DNA of 5,668 bases from Planctomycetota bacterium (GTDB taxonomy: Bacteria; Planctomycetota; PUPC01; DSUN01), in the NCBI GenBank assembly GCA_016872875.1, contig VGYW01000507.1:1-5668 (forward strand), written 5' to 3'. The position numbers and the translations under genes were made by a program. Each line of letters opens with the position of its first letter. Within the stretch, counting starts at the first letter, position 1. This document shows positions 1 to 3,963 of the stretch, piece after piece. The notes below the pieces were generated by a model, which worked only from the letters and a program-made list of their open reading frames with translations, did no database searches and was not told where the DNA came from.

Positions 1-78
1 GAGAGGCCGCCCGCCAGAGGCGGGCGGGTGAGGGTGCCTTCTCCGTTGCCCGGGGCAAGCCAAGCACCCTCACCCCAA

Positions 79-99
79 CCCTCTCCCCGAGGGAGAGGG
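79..99 (-). repeat. Single inverted copy of the right-end palindromic repeat family
   Basis: CCCTCTCCC, CGA, GGGAGAGGG forms a perfect 9-bp hairpin. Read on the minus strand the loop is TCG, and the hairpin is followed by a GGTGAGGGTG-type module, as in the units of the 5487-5668 array, where CAGGGTGAGGGTG follows. The linker differs (TTGGGGTGAGGGTG here), so this is a related but diverged copy. From memory, CCCTCACCC...CCCTCTCCC elements of this kind are common dispersed intergenic repeats in environmental and planctomycete-like genomes; I could not verify that here. Confidence 0.7.
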
Positions 100-141
100 G
101 GGATGGTTGGCTCCTCGCTAGACACGCACAAGCGTCCTCGC

Positions 142-199
142 TTGAGGGTGCGCTCGAGGGCCACCCCGTCCGCACCCTCAACGGAAGCCGTTGAGGGTG
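142..199 (+). promoter_or_regulatory. Three-segment leader with mutually exclusive hairpins
   Basis: TTGAGGGTG occurs at 142-150 and again at 191-199, and the complementary CACCCTCAA at 173-181 lies between them. The middle segment can therefore pair with the left copy (142-152 with 171-181, 11 bp) or with the right copy (173-184 with 188-199, 12 bp, 3-nt loop), but not both. The second hairpin ends 21 nt before the chosen ATG at 221. This geometry resembles attenuator or riboregulator leaders, but no T-tract follows, and repeats of the same word elsewhere suggest repeat accumulation is at least as likely. The pairing is seen; any function is inference. Confidence 0.3.
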
Positions 200-220
200 G
201 CACCCCTGAAGGGAACGACG

Positions 221-1921
221 ATGCGCTGGAGTATCGTGCTCGAATCACCATCCGTGTCAGCCCTAGCGCCTGAGCCGCTTCAGCTCGGCCCTGACCCCGA
301 CGGCCGCCGTGCGAGCGTGGCGATTGAGGCGAGCGACGCTGGCCTCCAGTTCACGGCCACCGCAGAGGGCCGCCCCGGCCTCCCCCGGCCCCCTTATCCC
401 GAGTGGTACTTCCGCGACCATCTCGTCGTCTTCCTCAACCCGGGGCACGACCACGCGACCCGCTGGCTCTACGCCGTGGACGACGCGGGAGCGGTCGTCC
501 GCGAGGCCGCCTGGATCGCCCCCGGCGAGGAGCCTGGCGACCACCCGAGCCGCGCCCTCCCCGAGCCGCCCGCGGCCGAGGGCGAGTTCCGCCGGCTCGG
601 CGACGGACGCTTCTGGGCGCGGCTCCGCTGGAGCGTCGCCCTCCCGAGCCAGCCGCTGGGCGTGAAGATCAAGGTGGGCTTCCACGAGGAAGTGGTGCCC
701 CGGCCCCTCGTCTGGCCCCAGCAGCCCGCGTGGATGGACGACCTGCCGCTCTCCTTCGGCGACCTCGTTGGGCCACAGGCAGGATGCCTGTGCCACCAAC
801 CCTTGGTCGTTGTGAAATCGCTGGAGTTCCGCGAGCCGGCCTGGGGCGGCGAGCCGAGCCTGGTGGTGATGCGCATGGCCGTGGCGCCCGGCGGGCCGCA
901 GGAGGGACTCGCGGAGGTCGTGACCATCCTCCCTGAAGACTCCGAACAGGCCCAGCCGCCCGTGGCGTGGCGGGCCGGGCCATCGGGCATCGCCGAGGTC
1001 GCCCTGCCCGTCGTCTTTCCTCACCGGGCCAAGTGGGCGAGCGACGTGCGCCTCACCGCCCGGCTCCGCCTGACCATCCGCGATGGCGGCGGGCAGACGC
1101 TCTGGGCCGCAGAATACCCCTTCGGCTTCGACTGCGGCATCATCGTGCGCGAGCGCTACGGCGCGCGCGTCAGCGATTGCGGATTGAAATCCGAAATCCG
1201 AAATCCGAAATCCGAAATGTGCCCACGGCCGGCGCCATCGGCCCCCGACTTCCTCGACCGCCACCGCGCCTACATCCTCTCGCGCCTGCCCGACTACCGC
1301 CGCCGCACCACCCGCGAGGGGGAGCCGAGCGACTTCTTCCTGGAGGACGCACGAGGCGGGGAACACCTCGACCTGATGGCGGCCGACGCGCTCGACCAGG
1401 CCGCGGCCATGCTCGCCCGGCGGTTCCCCGACTGGCAGGACGCCCTGGCCGCCGCCGCACTCTGGGCCTACCACCCCTCCATCACCCGCCACTCATCGTC
1501 CTGGTCAGTCGTCGCCAGCCAAGCCGCGGTCGGCACGATCCCCCGGGTCAACGGCTGCTTCTGCGGCGACGTCGCCCGTCTGGTTGCGGCGCTGGCCGAG
1601 AAGGTCGGCGAACGCCTCGGCCTGCCGCTCCGCGGCTACACCCTCGGCCTCCGCGGGCACCTCTCCACCCTCGTCGAGACCCCCCTCGGCCGCGTTGTCC
1701 TCGACGGCATGCTCGGCCACGCATATCTGACGCTCGACAACACCCGCCTTGCCACGCTGGACGAGATGCGCGCAAACGGCGAGATCGTCTGCCGCCTCTG
1801 GTATTGCCCCCGCGCCCACGGCCACGAGTTCTACCTGGGAGTCCGCAACCAGATCCTCCAGCCCTGGCGCGAAGGCCCGCTCGCGTTCCCCTCGCCCTCA
1901 CACCCTGAGGCCAAAGTGTAG
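221..1921 (+). CDS. CBM9/DOMON-like and transglutaminase-like fusion protein
   Basis: 566 residues, no evident signal peptide, so cytoplasmic unless exported by another route. Residues about 1-183 resemble a CBM9/DOMON-like beta-sandwich: the WYFRDHLVVFLNPGHD stretch near 62-77 and the YAVDDAG and FWARLRWSV segments match that family's usual strand pattern. Residues about 195-315 are beta-rich and not recognised. Residues about 340-550 look transglutaminase-like: NGCFCGDVARLVAAL places the probable nucleophile at C448, RGHLSTLVE gives H480 and VVLDG gives D495, with the order and spacing expected of the papain-like triad. The reaction could be peptide hydrolysis or acyl transfer; the substrate is unknown. 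I chose the ATG at 221, preceded by GAAGGG, rather than the in-frame TTG at 191, which sits inside a 12-bp hairpin. Two foreign-looking repeats are translated at residues 185-192 and 323-333. The stop (TAG) faces the stop of the minus-strand neighbour 32 bp away. The ORF is certain; the domain calls are moderate. Confidence 0.82.
   Translation: MRWSIVLESPSVSALAPEPLQLGPDPDGRRASVAIEASDAGLQFTATAEGRPGLPRPPYPEWYFRDHLVVFLNPGHDHATRWLYAVDDAGAVVREAAWIAPGEEPGDHPSRALPEPPAAEGEFRRLGDGRFWARLRWSVALPSQPLGVKIKVGFHEEVVPRPLVWPQQPAWMDDLPLSFGDLVGPQAGCLCHQPLVVVKSLEFREPAWGGEPSLVVMRMAVAPGGPQEGLAEVVTILPEDSEQAQPPVAWRAGPSGIAEVALPVVFPHRAKWASDVRLTARLRLTIRDGGGQTLWAAEYPFGFDCGIIVRERYGARVSDCGLKSEIRNPKSEMCPRPAPSAPDFLDRHRAYILSRLPDYRRRTTREGEPSDFFLEDARGGEHLDLMAADALDQAAAMLARRFPDWQDALAAAALWAYHPSITRHSSSWSVVASQAAVGTIPRVNGCFCGDVARLVAALAEKVGERLGLPLRGYTLGLRGHLSTLVETPLGRVVLDGMLGHAYLTLDNTRLATLDEMRANGEIVCRLWYCPRAHGHEFYLGVRNQILQPWREGPLAFPSPSHPEAKV
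773..797. repeat. Palindromic repeat inside the transglutaminase-like gene
   Basis: CACAGGCA (774-781), GGA, TGCCTGTG (785-792) is a perfect 8-bp palindrome with a 3-nt loop. It is translated in frame as roughly PQAGCLCH at residues 185-192, at the apparent end of the CBM9-like domain. The element, including the CCACC flank, matches a short dispersed repeat that I recall from planctomycete-like and metagenomic genomes (read in other frames as TG-x-PVPPT); this is memory, not a search. The sequence does not look like the surrounding protein. Confidence 0.6.
1186..1220. repeat. Heptamer tandem repeat (GAAATCC) inside the transglutaminase-like gene
   Basis: Four exact GAAATCC units (1186-1192, 1193-1199, 1200-1206, 1207-1213) are followed by a partial fifth, GAAATGT, and preceded by ATTGCGGATT. 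Seven bases read in threes give a 7-residue period, translated as KSEIRNPKSEM (residues 323-333). The tract is locally AT-rich compared with the gene around it and falls in the linker between the middle region and the transglutaminase-like domain. It resembles a dispersed heptamer repeat that I recall from uncultured bacterial genomes. Confidence 0.85.
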
Positions 1922-1953
1922 AATGTAGATCTGCCCCCAACTTCCTGGTGCGG

Positions 1954-3414
1954 TCACTTGATGAAGAACGCCTTGGCCGGCTTGTTGGTGGCCAGGAAGA
2001 CTACGCAGTCGAGCTTCTCGACGTATTGGACCATCCCGGAGTTCGTGTAAGAGGAGGCCAGGTCCACGCCCGCGGCCGCGGTCAGCGGCAGGTCCTCGAC
2101 CCTGTAGGCGTCGAAGTCGTCCAGCTTGTCGGGGATGGTGATCTTCTGGCAGCGGGCCTGGGCCGGGTTGCCCCAGACCCCGAACGAGATGAACTTGTCC
2201 ATCGAGGGGATGTAGTGCAGCCCGATGCGTTCGCCGCTGCCCTTGAGCGGCAGCTTGACGGCGTAGGTCGGGCAGGCCGGATCGTCGAGGTCCATGACGC
2301 AGAGGCTGGTCGGCGCGCCACCGTACGGGCCGCCGCCGTACCAGACGAAGAATGCCCGGTTCCGCGGGTGGCCGTTGGACATGGCCGACTTCTGCCCGCA
2401 GCGCAGCCCGTGCGTGCCGTTGCCCTTCCTCACGCCCGGTTTCACCGACCAGGTGCCCCTGGGCACGCCCTCGGAGACGTCGAAGATGCCTGTGTCACCG
2501 TTGGTCCCCTGGTAAGGCACGATCACCTTCTTGTGTTTGGCGCTGAAGCCCACCACCTGGCTGCTGAAGCTCCCCGGGCCCACGGTCTCAGGCACCGGCA
2601 CGGGCAGGCGGGCCCAGGCCTTGTTGTCCTCGCGCTGGTAGTGCGAGTACCACTTCTTCTTCCCCGAGGGCCAGAAGTCGGCCAACACCTTCTTGTCGGG
2701 GCCGTAGTAGAACCCCGGGGCGGTGAAGCACACGCTGGGGATGAACCACACGCCCGCCCCTAGGCCGGTGTGCTCGGCCGGGACGAAGCAGTGCTGGTCG
2801 TAGCGGTACTGACCCAGCGGCACCCCCTCGGCGAGTTCCAGGTACTTCACCGGCGCCGGGTAGACCCAGCCGCCGATGGCCATGGGGAACTGGCCGTCCC
2901 AGTTCGCCTTGTCGAACTTGAGGTGCGGGATCCGGCGGCTCTCAGGGAGCGCCTCGGCCTCGGCCGGGTTCCAGTAGAACTCCGCCCCTGGCTCGGCCTT
3001 GGTGCGGTAGATGGGTTCCTGCCAAACCTCGTAGTGGGCCGCATCACCGTCGAGCCGGAGCGCGCCGGTCATGTTGCCGGAGAAGTTCTCGCCGCCCGAG
3101 CCGAAGACCAGAACGCCGTACTTGCCGACGCCGCTGAAGAGCGCCCCCCCGCCATAGCCGAAGATGGTGCCGCCGGTGCCGGCCTCGCCGTCGGAATTGC
3201 TGAACTGCGTGGGAATCTTCCCGCCAAGGAAAGTGAACCTGATGCTCACCAGAGCGTTGTCGCTGATGTTGTAGACAGTGTTCGGCTCGGCCATGACCCT
3301 GCGCCACTTGGGCCAGGACGGGTCAGGGGCCCCGGCGCTGCCGGTCGCAGCTTCGCCGCCACCGGCGCTCGCCGCGGAGAGCAGGACTGCCAGGCAGATG
3401 GTCCCGATGCGCAT
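1954..3414 (-). CDS. Exported beta-propeller-like protein (kelch/galactose-oxidase type)
   Basis: 486 residues. A basic start, a hydrophobic core (ICLAVLLSAASA) and AXA at 15-17 indicate a Sec signal peptide, so the mature protein is secreted or periplasmic; C7 is not in a lipobox. Blade-like segments recur: GGGALFSGVGKYGVLVFGSGGENFSG (88-113, broken here as GGGALFSGVGKYG and VLVFGSGGENFSG), SAKHKKVIVPYQGTNGDTG (291-309), RNRAFFVWYGGGPYGG (351-366), GLHYIPSMDKFISFGVWGN (398-416) and VEKLDCVVFLATNKPAKAFF (465-484). The pattern of a turn, a hydrophobic strand, Gly-rich sequence, then a short strand is that of kelch or galactose-oxidase-like propellers, but I see no copper-oxidase ligand set, so a binding or structural role is more likely than oxidation. 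The start is well supported: AAGGAG (3422-3427 on the complement) lies 7 nt before the ATG. The gene is divergent from the glycosidase-like gene across 549 bp. It could also be an uncharacterised family with only a propeller fold. Confidence 0.85.
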   Translation of the reverse strand: MRIGTICLAVLLSAASAGGGEAATGSAGAPDPSWPKWRRVMAEPNTVYNISDNALVSIRFTFLGGKIPTQFSNSDGEAGTGGTIFGYGGGALFSGVGKYGVLVFGSGGENFSGNMTGALRLDGDAAHYEVWQEPIYRTKAEPGAEFYWNPAEAEALPESRRIPHLKFDKANWDGQFPMAIGGWVYPAPVKYLELAEGVPLGQYRYDQHCFVPAEHTGLGAGVWFIPSVCFTAPGFYYGPDKKVLADFWPSGKKKWYSHYQREDNKAWARLPVPVPETVGPGSFSSQVVGFSAKHKKVIVPYQGTNGDTGIFDVSEGVPRGTWSVKPGVRKGNGTHGLRCGQKSAMSNGHPRNRAFFVWYGGGPYGGAPTSLCVMDLDDPACPTYAVKLPLKGSGERIGLHYIPSMDKFISFGVWGNPAQARCQKITIPDKLDDFDAYRVEDLPLTAAAGVDLASSYTNSGMVQYVEKLDCVVFLATNKPAKAFFIK

Positions 3415-3421
3415 CGCGTGA

Positions 3422-3427
3422 CTCCTT
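3422..3427 (-). promoter_or_regulatory. Ribosome binding site of the propeller gene
   Basis: AAGGAG on the minus strand, with a 7-nt spacer to the ATG at 3414. It is the strongest Shine-Dalgarno sequence in the window and fixes this start. Confidence 0.85.
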
Positions 3428-3441
3428 CCCGGGCTGGGTCT

Positions 3442-3463
3442 CAGGTATCAGGTGCCAGGCACC
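3442..3463. repeat. Heptad repeat with terminal hairpin upstream of the propeller gene
   Basis: Three 7-bp units, CAGGTAT (3442-3448), CAGGTGC (3449-3455) and CAGGCAC (3456-3462), are in tandem. The last two overlap a perfect 6-bp inverted repeat, GGTGCC-A-GGCACC (3451-3463). It lies 15 bp beyond the propeller gene's ribosome binding site, so it is probably in the 5' untranslated region or promoter. Read on the minus strand (GGCACCTGATACCTGA) it looks like another dispersed heptamer repeat that I recall from planctomycete-like genomes. Confidence 0.6.
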
Positions 3464-3774
3464 GGCGGGCGATGTCCCGGACTGCGTTGAAATGCAAACG
3501 GCGGCCCGGGGGCTCATCTTAGGTCACCTCGTTCCTGAGCGCAAGTTCGGCTTCCCGAAGAAGCCGGCACGTCTCTTTGAGGTGCGGGGTGCGGGTCGCG
3601 CAGGCCAGGCGGGCACGGGGTCGGGGCTGGCAGTCCGCGGGTGTGCCCCAACATATGGTGTACGCCAGGGGCCAGGGCACGAGATGGCCGAACTTGCGCC
3701 CCCCTGCGGCGAATCGGGGAGGAAGTTGCCTGGCCGGAATGGCCTATCTCTTTGGAAATCTTGCGTTTACGGAT

Positions 3775-3790
3775 TGGCACGCTTTTTGTC
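3775..3790 (+). promoter_or_regulatory. Possible sigma-54-like promoter (imperfect -12 element)
   Basis: TGGCACG-CTTT-TTGTC fits the -24/-12 consensus TGGCACGNNNNTTGCW with correct spacing, but the normally invariant C of the -12 GC is T. It lies in a less GC-rich stretch and points toward the glycosidase-like gene; transcription would start near 3800 and leave a leader of about 160 nt carrying the last three 14-bp motif copies. No sigma-54 activator gene is in the window. This is a weak candidate because of the -12 mismatch. Confidence 0.3.
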
Positions 3791-3858
3791 CTGTAGTGTG
3801 TGCGTGGGGCGCAAGTTCGCTTTCTCGCACGTCTACGCGGGCTATTGGGCGATCCGGC

Positions 3859-3891
3859 GAACTTGCGCCCTCTTGGGGGGGGCGCAAGTTC
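3859..3891 (+). other. 12-bp hairpin upstream of the glycosidase-like gene
   Basis: GAACTTGCGCCC and GGGCGCAAGTTC pair perfectly around a 9-nt G-rich loop, about 70 nt before the start codon. It is formed by motif copies four and five. It lacks a downstream T-tract, so it is not a typical intrinsic terminator. Its left arm can alternatively pair with 3807-3820 (14 bp). Confidence 0.6.
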
Positions 3892-3950
3892 AAGTCACAG
3901 GCCCGCCACGCCGCTTGCAGCCCGTCTCGCTTGCGCTAGAATGGCGGCGA

Positions 3951-3956
3951 GAGGAG
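3951..3956 (+). promoter_or_regulatory. Ribosome binding site of the glycosidase-like gene
   Basis: GAGGAG, with a 7-nt spacer to the ATG at 3964. It selects this start over the out-of-frame ATG at 3941 and is well placed for 3964; a second in-frame ATG at 3970 is less well spaced. Confidence 0.8.
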
Positions 3957-3963
3957 AACCAGC

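Larger units (their letters stand above)
1..220. repeat. Non-coding leader made of nested inverted repeats
   Basis: No credible gene lies here; the stretch is a chain of short perfect inverted repeats. Arms seen directly: 7-15 with 19-27 (9 bp, 3-nt loop); 28-37 with 64-73 (10 bp), enclosing 46-51 with 53-58; 79-87 with 91-99 (9 bp, loop CGA); 129-134 with 139-144 (6 bp, 4-nt loop); 142-152 with 171-181 (11 bp); and 173-184 with 188-199 (12 bp, loop AAG). The recurring word is (G/T)TGAGGGTG or its complement. The 79-99 palindrome is the reverse complement of the one repeated in the array at the right end of the window. I see no convincing promoter boxes. Whether this is a mosaic of mobile intergenic repeats or a functional leader cannot be settled from the sequence. 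Confidence 0.75.
3539..3892. repeat. Five alternating copies of a 14-bp motif, consensus GGGCGCAAGTTCGS
   Basis: The core GCGCAAGTTCG occurs at 3539-3549 (+), 3689-3699 (-), 3809-3819 (+), 3858-3868 (-) and 3882-3892 (+, last base A). Orientation alternates strictly. Neighbouring copies therefore form long perfect inverted repeats: 3539-3550 with 3688-3699 (12 bp), 3689-3702 with 3806-3819 (14 bp), 3807-3820 with 3857-3870 (14 bp) and 3859-3870 with 3880-3891 (12 bp, 9-nt loop). Start-to-start spacing shrinks toward the downstream gene (150, 120, 49, 24 bp). The motif could be operator sites, a REP/BIME-like element or a structured leader; the sequence alone does not decide. Confidence 0.85.
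3415..3963. other. Divergent intergenic region, 549 bp
   Basis: No credible protein gene; open frames crossing it lack ribosome binding sites and look like shadows. It holds, from left to right: the propeller gene's ribosome binding site, a heptad-repeat hairpin (3442-3463), a 7-bp hairpin (3548-3554 with 3560-3566), five copies of a 14-bp motif in alternating orientation, a less GC-rich stretch around 3743-3800 with a sigma-54-like site, and the ribosome binding site of the downstream gene. No convincing sigma-70 promoter was found for either gene. Confidence 0.8.

Noticed and set aside
191..220. TTG start for the transglutaminase-like gene
   Set aside because: It lies within the right arm of a 12-bp hairpin and has no ribosome binding site; the ATG at 221 follows GAAGGG.
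263..1492. Long minus-strand open frame opposite the transglutaminase-like gene
   Set aside because: Low-complexity composition typical of the complement of a GC-rich gene; no domain signature, while the plus strand shows a catalytic triad.
1922..1953. Bidirectional terminator between the convergent genes
   Set aside because: The 32-bp gap has no clear inverted repeat or T-tract.
3394..3396. Lipoprotein lipobox at C7 of the propeller protein
   Set aside because: The preceding residues (GTI) do not match a lipobox and the cysteine is too close to the N-terminus, inside the hydrophobic core.
2770..3522. Plus-strand open frames opposite the propeller gene
   Set aside because: They are antisense shadows; the minus strand has a signal peptide and a strong ribosome binding site.
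3859..3891. Intrinsic terminator
   Set aside because: A strong stem but no T-tract follows (AAGTCACAG), and its arms belong to the alternating motif family.
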